Source: Halalkalibacter suaedae (GTDB lineage: Bacteria > Bacillota > Bacilli > Bacillales > Bacillaceae_D). From it: a DNA stretch of 64,000 bases. Below are positions 26,425 to 35,032 of this stretch, piece by piece. The stretch is taken from positions 186,001-250,000 of the forward strand of contig NZ_JAGKSQ010000004.1 of NCBI RefSeq assembly GCF_017939705.1, given 5' to 3'. The notes under the pieces were generated by a model, which was not told where the DNA came from, did no database searches, and saw only the letters and a program-made list of their open reading frames with translations. Both the position numbers and the translations under genes were made by a program. Each line of letters opens with the position of its first letter. The first letter of the stretch is position 1.

Positions 26425-27153
26425 TTGTTATTGTGGAATATTAATTTCAATATAATCGTTTTTTTAACTGAATTAATTGCTTGGGCAATAATTGGATTCA
26501 TAGCATTTCGCATTTATAGAAAATTATCGATTAAGCCGAGAATATGGAAGGTTGGACTTGTCATTTTGTTTGGGCTTTTTTCTTTTTCGATTAATTGGAC
26601 TATGTTTGATACGTTAATTCGAATTTCTATCTTACCTTTAGGTGTATGGATTTTGTATGCTGTCTTGAAAGGGAAAGAAGGAAGGTGGCAAACCTATCGC
26701 GGGTTTGCTTGGTTGGGGTTCTGGGCTAACTATATCTTTTTGGCTGCTACTTTGATAGCCTTACCTATTCATCAAGCCATCTATCCCGAAGAGAAGCCAT
26801 CAACATATATTTCAGACATTTCGAATGCTTCTATTATTAAGACCCATCCAACAGGAAATAAAATGCTATTAAACAAGGATCTTTTAATTAGTCAGCTAGA
26901 TACATTCGATCAAGATCGTATCATGAGTGACGTGTGGTATGAGGAAACCTACATGAATACAGATGATTCAAATAAGATAAATGAACGGTTTCCGTATCTA
27001 CTCACCGAAGTTAAGTCGAAATGGGGAAGTGGAATTAATAGCACAATTTATATTGAGGAGGACGGAGCAGGAATATTAATCTCTACAGCTGATAGGCAAT
27101 ATTATTTTCGTTCCGACAGCTCTGTTTTAAAGGAGGGACGTCAAAGTGAATAA
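26425..27153 (+). CDS. Membrane protein with C-terminal extracytoplasmic domain
   Basis: 242 residues, TTG 26425 (or 26431) after AAGGGG. Three or four membrane segments lead (NIIVFLTELIAWAIIGFIAF; VGLVILFGLFSFSINW; ANYIFLAATLIALPIHQAIY), then about 110 residues outside the membrane. The gene overlaps the next by eight bases, so both are translated together. No family recognised. Confidence 0.65.
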   Translation: MLLWNINFNIIVFLTELIAWAIIGFIAFRIYRKLSIKPRIWKVGLVILFGLFSFSINWTMFDTLIRISILPLGVWILYAVLKGKEGRWQTYRGFAWLGFWANYIFLAATLIALPIHQAIYPEEKPSTYISDISNASIIKTHPTGNKMLLNKDLLISQLDTFDQDRIMSDVWYEETYMNTDDSNKINERFPYLLTEVKSKWGSGINSTIYIEEDGAGILISTADRQYYFRSDSSVLKEGRQSE

Positions 27154-27907
27154 GAAAACGCTCGTCTATACTTCGATTGGAATTATGATCTTGATCATTT
27201 CCACCTTTATCTACCTTATTTATTTTTCTCTTCCAGCTTCTTTCCCATCGGAGAAACAATTAATCGAGGAGATCAATAGCACCTTTCCAGAAGCTGAAGC
27301 AACTGAGATACAAGATGTGTTCGATGTTGCTGACAGACAAAGGTATGTTCCTTTTAAATCGAACGAAACAAGCTATGGTAAAAGTTTTTGGGTGTGGGAT
27401 AAATACAGGTGGCGAGTAGCCTATATTGATTCGGTTGGTGAGCCTCTGCTTTGGAGGATTAATAAAAATGACCCTTCTTCTTACCATATTGTTTGGAACA
27501 TTCATCCCGATGATCAATTGAAGGAAATACAGTTTTATTTGACTCGTGACAGAGGATATAGCATTAGAGAAAACACAAAAGAAACGTATTATCCCAAAGT
27601 TCAAATGCGTCAAAAGATTTCTTTTGAAGAAGAAGGATATGGGGCTTTGAAAATCCCGAAAGACTGGGCAAGTTTTGTGACAACTATAAATGATACACAA
27701 GCGGTTAAACAATCGAATCTTGATGCTTTATTTACTGGAACTTCGTTGGAACAGCAGGTTTTTTATGGATGGCTTCCATATGACAGAGCAAACAAAGTAG
27801 CGTTTCCGAGCAATTCTGTAAATGGCAATGGCTATTCAAATGGTGATATAGAATTAGATTTTGTGATGATATTAAATGAAATTGAAGTGGATGTTCAATT
27901 ATATTAA
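27146..27907 (+). CDS. Membrane-anchored extracytoplasmic protein, unknown
   Basis: 253 residues. One N-terminal membrane segment (YTSIGIMILIISTFIYLIYF) and a long soluble outer domain rich in aromatic residues (GKSFWVWDKYRWRVAYIDSV). GTG 27146 follows AAGGAGGG inside the end of the preceding gene. The pair probably works as one membrane complex. Function unknown. Confidence 0.65.
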   Translation: MNKKTLVYTSIGIMILIISTFIYLIYFSLPASFPSEKQLIEEINSTFPEAEATEIQDVFDVADRQRYVPFKSNETSYGKSFWVWDKYRWRVAYIDSVGEPLLWRINKNDPSSYHIVWNIHPDDQLKEIQFYLTRDRGYSIRENTKETYYPKVQMRQKISFEEEGYGALKIPKDWASFVTTINDTQAVKQSNLDALFTGTSLEQQVFYGWLPYDRANKVAFPSNSVNGNGYSNGDIELDFVMILNEIEVDVQLY

Positions 27908-28004
27908 TAGAAATTTAAAAAATATAAGGGAATGTCCACGCCAGAATTCTATAAATAAAATAGTCAATCATGATAACTATGCATAACAACTAACGAGGAG
28001 TAAT

Positions 28005-28178
28005 TTGATTATTGGTTTTTTCATTTTGTTTCTTCTGATAGGTATTGCAAGACTTTTCGGATATAGTGGGTTTTGGGAAAGAGGTCTCGGTGATAATCGA
28101 AATGTCTTTATATATGCAGTGTCTTTAGTGATTTTTTGGACCGTTCAGATATGGATAAAAGCCAAAAAGACAAAGTAA
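28005..28178 (+). CDS. Small two-segment membrane protein (57 aa)
   Basis: TTG 28005 follows CGAGGAG. The product has a hydrophobic start (GFFILFLLIGIARLFGYSGF), a short polar middle and a second segment (VFIYAVSLVIFWTVQIWI) before a lysine-rich end (KAKKTK). It follows the operon of 26425-27907 by 97 bases. Too short for most gene finders; the ribosome site and positive-inside tail support it. Confidence 0.55.
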   Translation: MIIGFFILFLLIGIARLFGYSGFWERGLGDNRNVFIYAVSLVIFWTVQIWIKAKKTK

Positions 28179-28349
28179 TTATTACGAAGAGAGAAAGACA
28201 AGTACCAGGGGTCAACTATTTTCATTTGAAGACATTGATTTAGGGAATCCAACGACATTTAATATTTACAAATAATTCTCAGTGGTATTATAACCTTTGT
28301 AGATGAGGAGATTACCCTAAAACTTGACGAAGAGTAATATATAAATCGT

Positions 28350-28384
28350 GTGCTGATTAAAGGAAGGTATCAGCACATTTTTTC
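28350..28384 (+). terminator. Rho-independent terminator
   Basis: GTGCTGAT pairs with ATCAGCAC around an eleven-base loop, followed by ATTTTTT. It closes the unit that starts at promoter copy b. Confidence 0.85.
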
Positions 28385-28392
28385 AGTCATTA

Positions 28393-28414
28393 AATAGGAA
28401 ATTAATGTTAAGTT
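28393..28414 (+). promoter_or_regulatory. Shared extended -10 promoter element, copy c
   Basis: AATAGGAAATTAATGTTAAG then TT: GG, seven bases, TG, one base, TAAGTT. Nine bases after the T run of the preceding terminator, and upstream of the GrpB-like gene. Confidence 0.65.
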
Positions 28415-28487
28415 ATAAGTATAGATTATTTTGGAATTTAACTTGATTTTAATTATGTTTCTAGGGAGTTAAAAAGGGGGACATTTA

Positions 28488-29012
28488 ATGCTAGGTGTCA
28501 ACAGAGGTGAGGTTGTTTTAGTCAGACATTCTGACAATTGGAAAGAGTTATTCCATAAAGAGAAGGATTTATTAGAGGTGATTATAGGGGATGAAATTAA
28601 GAGTATTCAGCATTTTGGTAGCACAGCAGTCAATGGTATTGAGGCAAAGCCTATTATTGATATCTTGATCGGTGTTGAGTCCTTAGAAGATGTTGAGGAA
28701 TTCAATAAGGAAAAATTAAGAGCGGCTGGATACTATCATTTGTCCAGAGTTCAGATAAATGGAAAAGTGGTTTTTGCTAAGTTTAGCGACCTAGTAAGCT
28801 TAACAAAGACTCATATTCTTCACGTAGTTGAGTACGAAGGTGATTGGTGGAAGAAACATATCTTGTTTAGAGATTACCTTAATGAACATCCATCGGTTGC
28901 GAAGGAATACGAAATTCTTAAGAAAAGTCTGGCAGTTAAATATCCTAATGATGAACGCTCCTATACAGATCAGAAGAAAGTATTTGTTGATAATATTTTG
29001 AGTCAAATATAA
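28488..29012 (+). CDS. GrpB-like (UPF0157) protein 1
   Basis: 174 residues. VRHSDNWKELFHKEKDLL, then IQHFGSTAVNGIEAKPIIDI and LIGVESLEDV are the hallmarks of the GrpB/UPF0157 family, a branch of the nucleotidyltransferase superfamily with GS and DxD-like residues. Biochemical activity is not settled for most members. ATG 28488 follows AAAAAGGGGG. It heads a transcription unit that runs to the terminator at 32061. A second GrpB-like gene is at 51389. Confidence 0.9.
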   Translation: MLGVNRGEVVLVRHSDNWKELFHKEKDLLEVIIGDEIKSIQHFGSTAVNGIEAKPIIDILIGVESLEDVEEFNKEKLRAAGYYHLSRVQINGKVVFAKFSDLVSLTKTHILHVVEYEGDWWKKHILFRDYLNEHPSVAKEYEILKKSLAVKYPNDERSYTDQKKVFVDNILSQI

Positions 29013-29025
29013 CGGAGGGGGAGCT

Positions 29026-29328
29026 ATGGAAATTATTCGAATTATATTACCTCTTGTCATAGTTGGAGGAATTGTAACATTTGTCATTTTGAGGCTAAAA
29101 CATAAATATGAAAAAGGCACCCTTGGAAAGAAGAAAACAAAAAGTGCTCAACATGTATTGGATAGCTTAATACCATTTGGGATGCTTTTTGGTTGTAGTA
29201 TCGGTGTCATCCTTAGTATGTTTTTCAGAATTTCTTCATCATCTGCAATTAGTGTAGGGGCGGGTGGAGGCTTCTTATTGGGGTATATTGCTTATGAATT
29301 ATATAGCAAAATGGATACTGAACATTAA
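29026..29328 (+). CDS. Small two-helix membrane protein
   Basis: 100 residues. Two or three hydrophobic stretches (IIRIILPLVIVGGIVTFVIL; LIPFGMLFGCSIGVILSMFF; glycine-rich VGAGGGFLLGYIAYELY) flank a lysine-rich loop. ATG 29026 lies 13 bases after the GrpB stop with CGGAGGGGG. Unknown function. Confidence 0.65.
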   Translation: MEIIRIILPLVIVGGIVTFVILRLKHKYEKGTLGKKKTKSAQHVLDSLIPFGMLFGCSIGVILSMFFRISSSSAISVGAGGGFLLGYIAYELYSKMDTEH

Positions 29329-29418
29329 ATAATAGCAATCTCTCATTAGAGTGAACATATTGATCCATTTCTTTATTGAACTTATATAAAAGCTAAGTGG
29401 AAGAGGAGAGAAGATAAA

Positions 29419-30036
29419 TTGGATAGTATTATTTTCGATTTAGATGGAACCATCTGGGATCCAATCGACACAGTACTCGGTGCTTGGAACAGTGTCATAA
29501 GAAAAAATAGTCAAATAAAAAGTGAATTAACTAGAAAAGATTTTGAAGGGACAATGGGATTACAAATGGAGGAAATAGGTAGGAAGCTCTTTCCTTCCTT
29601 GAGTTATGAGGAACGTCAGCAAATCGTAAATGATTGTGGAGAGGTAGAACATTCTTTTATAGAAAAACAAGGCGGTATGCTCTATCCAAATGTTGAGAAT
29701 GTCCTAAGAGAACTTTCTCAGAAATATAAATTATACATTGTTAGCAATTGCCAAGCGGGCTATATAGAATCCTTTTACAAGTATCATAAACTTGAACAAT
29801 ATTTTCTGGATTTTGAAAACCCAGGGAGAACGTGCCTGTCGAAAGGGGAAAATATTAAATTAGTTATTGACCGAAATAACTTGTCAGATCCAGTTTATGT
29901 AGGAGATACGAAGGGTGATTTAGAAGCAGCTAGATTCGCTGGCATTCCTTTTATCTATGCGACATATGGGTTTGGTCAAGTGAATCAATATGATAAGGCA
30001 ATTGGAAGCTTTGAAGAACTTTTAAATGTTTTCTAG
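29419..30036 (+). CDS. HAD-superfamily hydrolase
   Basis: 205 residues. DSIIFDLDGTIWDP is motif I (DxDGT), YIVSNCQAGYI motif II, KGENIKLVIDRNN the lysine region and YVGDTKGDLEAARFAGIPFI motif IV. The cap inserted after motif I is helical, as in phosphoglycolate phosphatase-like members. TTG 29419 follows GAGGAG. The phosphate ester it hydrolyses is unknown. Confidence 0.92.
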   Translation: MDSIIFDLDGTIWDPIDTVLGAWNSVIRKNSQIKSELTRKDFEGTMGLQMEEIGRKLFPSLSYEERQQIVNDCGEVEHSFIEKQGGMLYPNVENVLRELSQKYKLYIVSNCQAGYIESFYKYHKLEQYFLDFENPGRTCLSKGENIKLVIDRNNLSDPVYVGDTKGDLEAARFAGIPFIYATYGFGQVNQYDKAIGSFEELLNVF

Positions 30037-30060
30037 GACTTGCTGACCAGGGGGGGGAAA

Positions 30061-30966
30061 ATGGCATCGATTGTTTACACAGCTATCTTAATTGTTAGTT
30101 TTTTATTCTTGTTGGGGAAAAGGAACGATGAAGAGTCTTTCTTTTCTTTAAGAATACTAGGGTATTTTATACTAGGTTCATTTGCGTTTAACTTCAATCA
30201 AATCTCACTTCCTTTAGGGTTTATTGTGTACTTGTTGTTTTTTCGACCTAAGTTAAATGTGGATGTCAAACGATTGGCTTCAGTCATTGGTTTCCTTGCA
30301 TTTATATTGGTCCACTGGATTTTTCCATTTGCTGTTCACGCTTGGGAAGGCAGAGAAATATATATTGAACAAGAACTAGGTTCAATTTATATGACGAACT
30401 TTCTAGATGAATATGACCAGATTATACAAGGGTTGAAAATAGAGAGTAACGATCTAAAGCTAGAAGATTTTTCAGTGAACTATCTTAAAGATGGTAGTAT
30501 TACAAATTTAAGCTTGCAGCTAATCGATCAAAATGACAATAGCTTTACACATTATCAAATTGGATATGAAATCGACAAGAGTAGGTATCGAGTTACGACC
30601 AGTCAGCCTGATTCATGGATTCAATACAATCGATTAGTTGAAGCTAAGCGTTTCTTTGAAAATTTTGATGTACTTACTATTAAAGATATTACTAATGAAA
30701 AGGGTGAGTTTTCTTTTTATAGAATCAGCTCTACAGGGGAACGAATCAGTAACCTAGTAGGAGATCGAACTCATTATCTAATATCTAATGAAGGAGTACA
30801 TTTATTAGAAGATGAACATCCTCCGGTGGAAGGCTTTTATATATCAACATCTGCAATGATGAAAATTGGAGAAGAACGAGATGATAAAGGCAACATCACA
30901 CAAGAGAGTTTCGAAGGTGTCGAAACATCTGATTATCTATTCGACGTCAATTTTAGTGAGGAATAA
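30061..30966 (+). CDS. Membrane protein with soluble C-terminal domain
   Basis: 301 residues from ATG 30061 directly behind a GGGGGGG site; an earlier TTG at 30040 is less likely. Three or four N-terminal membrane segments (IVYTAILIVSFLFLLG; LGYFILGSFAFNFNQI; GFIVYLLFF; VIGFLAFILVHWIFPFAVHA) precede about 200 residues outside the membrane. No family recognised. Confidence 0.65.
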   Translation: MASIVYTAILIVSFLFLLGKRNDEESFFSLRILGYFILGSFAFNFNQISLPLGFIVYLLFFRPKLNVDVKRLASVIGFLAFILVHWIFPFAVHAWEGREIYIEQELGSIYMTNFLDEYDQIIQGLKIESNDLKLEDFSVNYLKDGSITNLSLQLIDQNDNSFTHYQIGYEIDKSRYRVTTSQPDSWIQYNRLVEAKRFFENFDVLTIKDITNEKGEFSFYRISSTGERISNLVGDRTHYLISNEGVHLLEDEHPPVEGFYISTSAMMKIGEERDDKGNITQESFEGVETSDYLFDVNFSEE

Positions 30967-31041
30967 AAACAAAGCCGCATATTAATTCGAGTAGCGTTAT
31001 AACTTTAATATTCTAAGTCAGTAAAGAACGGGGGCTGATTC

Positions 31042-31461
31042 TTGGTAATTAAATATAGGGTAAGAGCCGTGTGGATGTTTTCTGGTGTAATGTGGTTAGT
31101 GGTTGCTGTTTTGAATATAGTTGTTTTATTTATGAGTAGAGATGTTGATCTTCCTTCATTTCTTTTAACTTTAATCACTTTAACAATAATAGTTAATCTA
31201 TTTTTGTCACTAGCCTTTTTAAGCATTCATACCATTGACTACCTTCGAATCGAAAAGGGATTTCTTTCTGTCCATCGTGGATTTCCAATACGAAGGAAGA
31301 AGATCAAATTATCAAATGTAGAAAAAGGCAGAATGACAGATGGGAATTTAATCTTATATGTAAAAGACCAAAGAAAAGTAGAACTAAAGTCAAAGTCTAT
31401 AAGTGTTAAGGAATTTATGAAATTAAAATGTGAATTAAGTCAGTATTTTAGCATTGAATAA
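31042..31461 (+). CDS. Bacterial PH-like domain membrane protein
   Basis: 139 residues. Two membrane segments (VWMFSGVMWLVVAVLNIVVL; LLTLITLTIIVNLFLSLAFL) precede a small beta domain (YLRIEKGFLSVHRGFPIRRK, IKLSNVEKGRM) with the look of bacterial PH domains. TTG 31042 follows a GGGGG site. In the middle of the unit 28488-32051. Function unknown. Confidence 0.6.
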   Translation: MVIKYRVRAVWMFSGVMWLVVAVLNIVVLFMSRDVDLPSFLLTLITLTIIVNLFLSLAFLSIHTIDYLRIEKGFLSVHRGFPIRRKKIKLSNVEKGRMTDGNLILYVKDQRKVELKSKSISVKEFMKLKCELSQYFSIE

Positions 31462-31481
31462 GTATAAAGGGGGAGTGCACT

Positions 31482-32051
31482 TTGGGAAAATGGAAACTAT
31501 TAAGCTCAGATTACCTCTATAAAACGCCATTTGGAAATTTGAGAATGGATAAATGTCAACTACCGAATGGAATTGTTATAAATGAGTACTATGTGAATGA
31601 ATATTCAGATTGGGTAAATGCAATTGTTATAACCAAAGAAAACAAAGTTGTCCTTGTTGAACAATATCGCCATGCTGGGGAGGATTTCTTTTTAGAAATA
31701 CCTGCTGGGAAAATAGAGGAGAACGAGACATATGAGGAAGGAATTGTCAGAGAATTAAGAGAGGAAACGGGCTATACTTCAAATATGAAACCTATAAAAC
31801 TGGGTGAATTTATGGTCAACCCGGCTACGCAAACAAATAAAGTTATCACTTATCTGATTGTTGATGCGTTTAAAGAATTTGAACAGGAGTTAGATGATAC
31901 TGAGGATATAGAAGTTCATTTGTATGATTTTGATGAGTTGGGTAGGCTCTTAAGAGAAAACCAAATAAAAACCCAGTTATTTACCGCATCTGCTTATTAT
32001 ATGGCTAAGGATTTTTTAGCTAACAAACATCTTCAGTCTACAACTCCCTAA
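31482..32051 (+). CDS. Nudix hydrolase, ADP-ribose pyrophosphatase-like
   Basis: 189 residues. The Nudix box GKIEENETYEEGIVRELREE followed by TGY fits GX5EX7REUXEEXGU. VLVEQYRHAGEDFFLEIPAG just before it is typical of ADP-ribose pyrophosphatases. Members hydrolyse nucleoside diphosphate derivatives with Mg2+ in the cytosol. TTG 31482 follows AAGGGGGAG. A terminator follows at 32061. Confidence 0.93.
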   Translation: MGKWKLLSSDYLYKTPFGNLRMDKCQLPNGIVINEYYVNEYSDWVNAIVITKENKVVLVEQYRHAGEDFFLEIPAGKIEENETYEEGIVRELREETGYTSNMKPIKLGEFMVNPATQTNKVITYLIVDAFKEFEQELDDTEDIEVHLYDFDELGRLLRENQIKTQLFTASAYYMAKDFLANKHLQSTTP

Positions 32052-32060
32052 TATGAACAG

Positions 32061-32096
32061 AGCGTTCCTGCAATAAGTCAGGTACGCTTCTTTTTT
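32061..32096 (+). terminator. Rho-independent terminator
   Basis: AGCGTTCCTG pairs with CAGGTACGCT (one mismatch) and is followed by TCTTTTTT. It ends the unit 28488-32051. Confidence 0.85.
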
Positions 32097-32112
32097 GTGA
32101 ACAAACACAAAT

Positions 32113-32132
32113 AAGGTAAAAAATGTTAATAT
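32113..32132 (+). promoter_or_regulatory. Shared extended -10 promoter element, copy d
   Basis: AAGGTAAAAAATGTTAATAT: GG, seven bases, TG, one base, TAATAT. The middle is more diverged than in other copies, but the spacing is identical. Upstream of the NIPSNAP-Nudix gene. Confidence 0.55.
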
Positions 32133-32204
32133 TGAAGAAGATTATATTCCTTCTATCTGCTTAATGGAGGTAGCGGAAATTTAAAGGAAAGAAGCTGTTG
32201 AAAA

Positions 32205-32993
32205 ATGATATATAGAAGAAAAACTTATAAAATCAACCCTGAAAAACTTAATGATTTTAATAATTTCTTTCATACATACTTATATCCAAACCAGATTAAT
32301 CACGGTGCAAAGTTAATAGGTCGCTGGGTTAATGAAGAACAGAACGAGATTTTGGCAATCTGGGAATATACAAGTTTAGAACGGTATGAAAGCATAGAAA
32401 CTCAAATCAGGCTTAGTGAGCTACACAAAAAAGCACAGGAAATAAGAAAAGAGTTAGGCGACCTATACATTGAAAGCAACCAAGACTTCTTATCTTCAAC
32501 AGCGTACCCCGCTTCATATCATCCTCCTAAACAGATTGTGTCTGTTAGTGGATATATAACAAATGATGAGGGAAAGGTGCTCTTGGTTCGTAATGTCCAT
32601 CGAGCAAACACGATGGAAATGCCAGGAGGTCAAGTAGAAGAAGGTGAAACATTAGAAGAAGCAATTCATCGAGAAGTGTTAGAGGAAACAGGAGTAGTAG
32701 TTCAGTTATCTGGAATAACTGGTATTTACCAAAATGTCACGAGCGGTGTAATATGTGTTGTATTTCGTGGGCAATTTGAATCTGGTGAGATAAGATCGGC
32801 TGAAGGCGAAACGTCAGAAGTCATCTTTATAGAATTGACGAAGGAACGGATAGACCAACTAATTACGAGACCTCATTTTAGAAATAGAACACTTGATGCG
32901 ATGGTTCCAAATTATTTACCGTATGAAGCATTCAAAGTAAGGCCATACGAACTTATTACAAGGTTTGAAGTGAAAGAAGAGTTTAGTAGTTAG
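32205..32993 (+). CDS. NIPSNAP-Nudix fusion hydrolase
   Basis: 262 residues with two domains. Residues 1-95 form a NIPSNAP-type ferredoxin-like fold (MIYRRKTYKINPEKLNDFNN, GRWVNEEQNEILAIWEYTSL). Residues about 108-240 are a Nudix domain with the box GGQVEEGETLEEAIHREVLE followed by ETGV. NIPSNAP domains are usually dimerising small-molecule binders; joined to a pyrophosphohydrolase the module may present or sense the substrate. ATG 32205 follows GAAAGAAG. It heads the unit ending at the 33723 terminator. Confidence 0.85.
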   Translation: MIYRRKTYKINPEKLNDFNNFFHTYLYPNQINHGAKLIGRWVNEEQNEILAIWEYTSLERYESIETQIRLSELHKKAQEIRKELGDLYIESNQDFLSSTAYPASYHPPKQIVSVSGYITNDEGKVLLVRNVHRANTMEMPGGQVEEGETLEEAIHREVLEETGVVVQLSGITGIYQNVTSGVICVVFRGQFESGEIRSAEGETSEVIFIELTKERIDQLITRPHFRNRTLDAMVPNYLPYEAFKVRPYELITRFEVKEEFSS

Positions 32994-33033
32994 CCGAATC
33001 AAGCACTAAATAAATGTTGGAGGGTGTAAAGGA

Positions 33034-33375
33034 ATGCAATGCTTCTGTGAACAAAAGGAAACCTATCATTTGAAAGTTGAAGGGGATGTAGGAGCAGACC
33101 CTATTTGGTGTCAACATTGCCAGTGTAATCTTGACATAGATGAGATTCCAATTTCACTCGATTTAAAATCAGAGTTAATTGAATGGGTCGAGAAGTATGG
33201 AACATGGATCGACTGGGATAATGATAAAATCGTTTCTAACGGGGTTAAACTTGAAGAAAAACATAATGAGCAAGGAGCAAGCCTTACAATACAACTACAG
33301 AAAGAACTTCAGGGACAATACAAGGTTACCTTTTCGCCATCTTCATTAGCAAGAAATTATTCTAAAAAAAGGTAG
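33034..33375 (+). CDS. Small zinc-ribbon-like protein
   Basis: 113 residues. CFCEQKETYHL and IWCQHCQCNLD give a four-cysteine metal site in the first 35 residues, followed by an acidic segment (VEKYGTWIDWDNDKIVSNGV) and a basic end. ATG 33034 follows TGGAGGGTG. Not recognised beyond a zinc-ribbon-like N-terminus. Confidence 0.65.
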   Translation: MQCFCEQKETYHLKVEGDVGADPIWCQHCQCNLDIDEIPISLDLKSELIEWVEKYGTWIDWDNDKIVSNGVKLEEKHNEQGASLTIQLQKELQGQYKVTFSPSSLARNYSKKR

Positions 33376-33500
33376 CAAGGAATTATGGCGTAACATTACA
33401 TTTGGTAGAAGAAATTATTTAATTAGCAGGCATGATAAGAAACTATGGTTGAACACTTTTAAAAGTTGACCCTAACTGATTTAGTTTAAGGAGTGTTGTC

Positions 33501-33689
33501 GTGAGAAAGCATAACAAGACAGGTAAGATCCTATACTTTATAGGTATTTGGATCAATGCTATTGGTTTGGCATTACTATGGGTAGAAGGTATTCCAGAGC
33601 CTTACCCAAGCTTTTCCATACCATTAATAGTGCTTGGAGTGATTCTATTGATTTCAACGAACTTCTTTAAGAAGGGTAAAGATGATTAA
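33501..33689 (+). CDS. Small two-helix membrane protein (62 aa)
   Basis: GTG 33501 follows AAGGAG. Two hydrophobic helices (ILYFIGIWINAIGLALLWV; FSIPLIVLGVILLISTNFF) are bracketed by basic residues (MRKHNKTGK, KKGKDD). Unknown function; the last gene before the 33723 terminator. Confidence 0.65.
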   Translation: MRKHNKTGKILYFIGIWINAIGLALLWVEGIPEPYPSFSIPLIVLGVILLISTNFFKKGKDD

Positions 33690-33722
33690 ACAATAGTAGA
33701 AATGTTTGTTTCTATTCATAAA

Positions 33723-33770
33723 GGCAGCGTTTAGAAAGTGAGACTTCGTATATCTAAACGCTGTCTTTGT
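33723..33770 (+). terminator. Rho-independent terminator
   Basis: GGCAGCGTTTAGA pairs with TCTAAACGCTGTC across a seventeen-base loop, followed by TTTGTTT. It ends the unit that starts at promoter copy d. Confidence 0.8.
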
Positions 33771-33824
33771 TTATCAATTGAAATGATAGCATCGCTCGGT
33801 CCTGAACCTTGATTAAAAACTAGA

Positions 33825-33992
33825 TTATATAAAATTCTTTAAAAAGGTTCCTAAGCTATGGCCGGCTGAATACATACTAGTACAAAGAAGAACAGTCATG
33901 TCTATTAAATCAGCCATAAGCCGTGGGATCAGATTCAACGCTAGTATAAATACTATTATCGATACTGGATGAAACTTACGAATTCGACTCAT
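33825..33992 (-). CDS. Putative small membrane protein (55 aa), minus strand
   Basis: Read leftward from ATG 33992, with GGGGG seven bases before it. The product starts MSRIRKFHPVSIIVFILALN and has one clear hydrophobic helix, then a mildly hydrophobic tail ending LGTFLKNFI. It lies in an otherwise empty 567-base gap between plus-strand genes. The ribosome site and basic N-terminus favour a real gene, but no relative is recognised. The remainder of the gap (33993-34256) shows nothing. Confidence 0.4.
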   Translation of the reverse strand: MSRIRKFHPVSIIVFILALNLIPRLMADLIDMTVLLCTSMYSAGHSLGTFLKNFI

Positions 33993-34256
33993 GTAAAAAC
34001 CCCCATGGAAATATATAGTACTTATAATAGAATACTAAATTATCCCAAAAATGCAATATCATAAATTCATTTGGGTTTTAGTACATAATGAGAGTTAGCA
34101 TCTTAAGTTAACCGTATAAGGAGATGTTTGGATGGTAAGGGATTAGAAAGGTGAATAACACTTTGTTTAGGAAAAGGTGAAACCTAAAAAATCAGGTAAA
34201 CGTAGTAAACTAAAGGATAATCGGATATGAAGTAAATCCGACTTGGGGGAACTAAT

Positions 34257-34721
34257 GTGGATAATCAAAGAATAGATCGACTTAACAATATCATCGAAGA
34301 ACTCCAAATAACTGTCGATAAAAAAACAGCCAGAAAACTTGAATTAGATAAGTGTAAGTCACTTATTCAAAGGTTGAATTCATTCTCAGCAGGTTGTGAG
34401 GAGTGTGACAACTATTTAATTGATTTTGAAAAATGGATGATAGAACTTAGCGAGAAGGAAAATCTACTTGATGGAGAGGCTTTTAAGCATCATAAACAAA
34501 TAGTTAGTGAGAGTAGCTCACATCTCCAGAAGAATCACAAGTTAGTGCCAGAAGGGTATTACCTCAGTATCTATATGTCTATTGGCACAAGTATTGGTTT
34601 AGTGTTAGGGTTACTAATATTTAATAATATAGGCCTAGGATTACCAATCGGGATAGGGATTGGTGTTGCAATTGGGGCTGGTTTAGATGCAGATGCTAAG
34701 AAAAAAGGATTAACCTTTTAG
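34257..34721 (+). CDS. Coiled-coil protein with glycine-zipper membrane tail
   Basis: 154 residues. The first 100 form a charged helical region with coiled-coil tendency (DRLNNIIEELQITVDKKTAR) and a CEECDNY motif. The C-terminus has two glycine-rich hydrophobic helices (YMSIGTSIGLVLGLLIFNNI; LGLPIGIGIGVAIGAGLDAD) like glycine-zipper membrane segments. GTG 34257 follows TGGGGGA. Unknown function. Confidence 0.65.
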   Translation: MDNQRIDRLNNIIEELQITVDKKTARKLELDKCKSLIQRLNSFSAGCEECDNYLIDFEKWMIELSEKENLLDGEAFKHHKQIVSESSSHLQKNHKLVPEGYYLSIYMSIGTSIGLVLGLLIFNNIGLGLPIGIGIGVAIGAGLDADAKKKGLTF

Positions 34722-34734
34722 ACAAAAAAAGGAC

Positions 34735-34763
34735 TTGATTTCAAAAGAAGATTTGTTTATGAT
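34735..34763 (+). promoter_or_regulatory. Sigma-A promoter of argS
   Basis: TTGATT (34735-34740), 17-base spacer, TATGAT (34758-34763). It begins 14 bases after the preceding stop codon and feeds the T-box leader. Confidence 0.75.
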
Positions 34764-34775
34764 AGGAAAAATATA

Positions 34776-35003
34776 CAAATTTTATGATGAAGAGAGTAGT
34801 TATGAAAATGTCTTAAGCGAGTTAGGGATGGTGTGAGCCTAATAGTCATATCATAATGAAGCGCACTTCTGAGAAGCAGCCTGAACATAAGTAGGGCTTA
34901 GCCGGTCTAAGACCGTTATCATGAGAGTAAGAAGGTTCTTGATGAACAAAAAGAGTGGTACCGCGGGTAATCTCGTCTCTATTATAGAGACGGGATTTTT
35001 TTA
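34776..35003 (+). promoter_or_regulatory. T-box riboswitch (arginine)
   Basis: The stem I region (GATGAAGAGAGTAGT, AGCGAGTTAGGGATGGTGTG) is followed by the T-box sequence AAGAGTGGTACCGCGGGTAA (34951-34970) and the terminator stem TCTCGTCTCT/AGAGACGGGA with T run (34971-35003). Uncharged tRNA binding to the T-box would open the antiterminator and allow argS transcription. CGC at 34862-34864, in GAAGCGCAC, is a plausible arginine specifier codon; its exact place in the loop needs folding. Confidence 0.93.
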
Positions 35004-35032
35004 TTTTTATAAGGAAAAGGAAGGTGTCTTAA

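Noticed and set aside
27260-27712. 150-residue frame on the minus strand
   Set aside because: Shadow of the gene at 27146, which has a ribosome site and membrane anchor.
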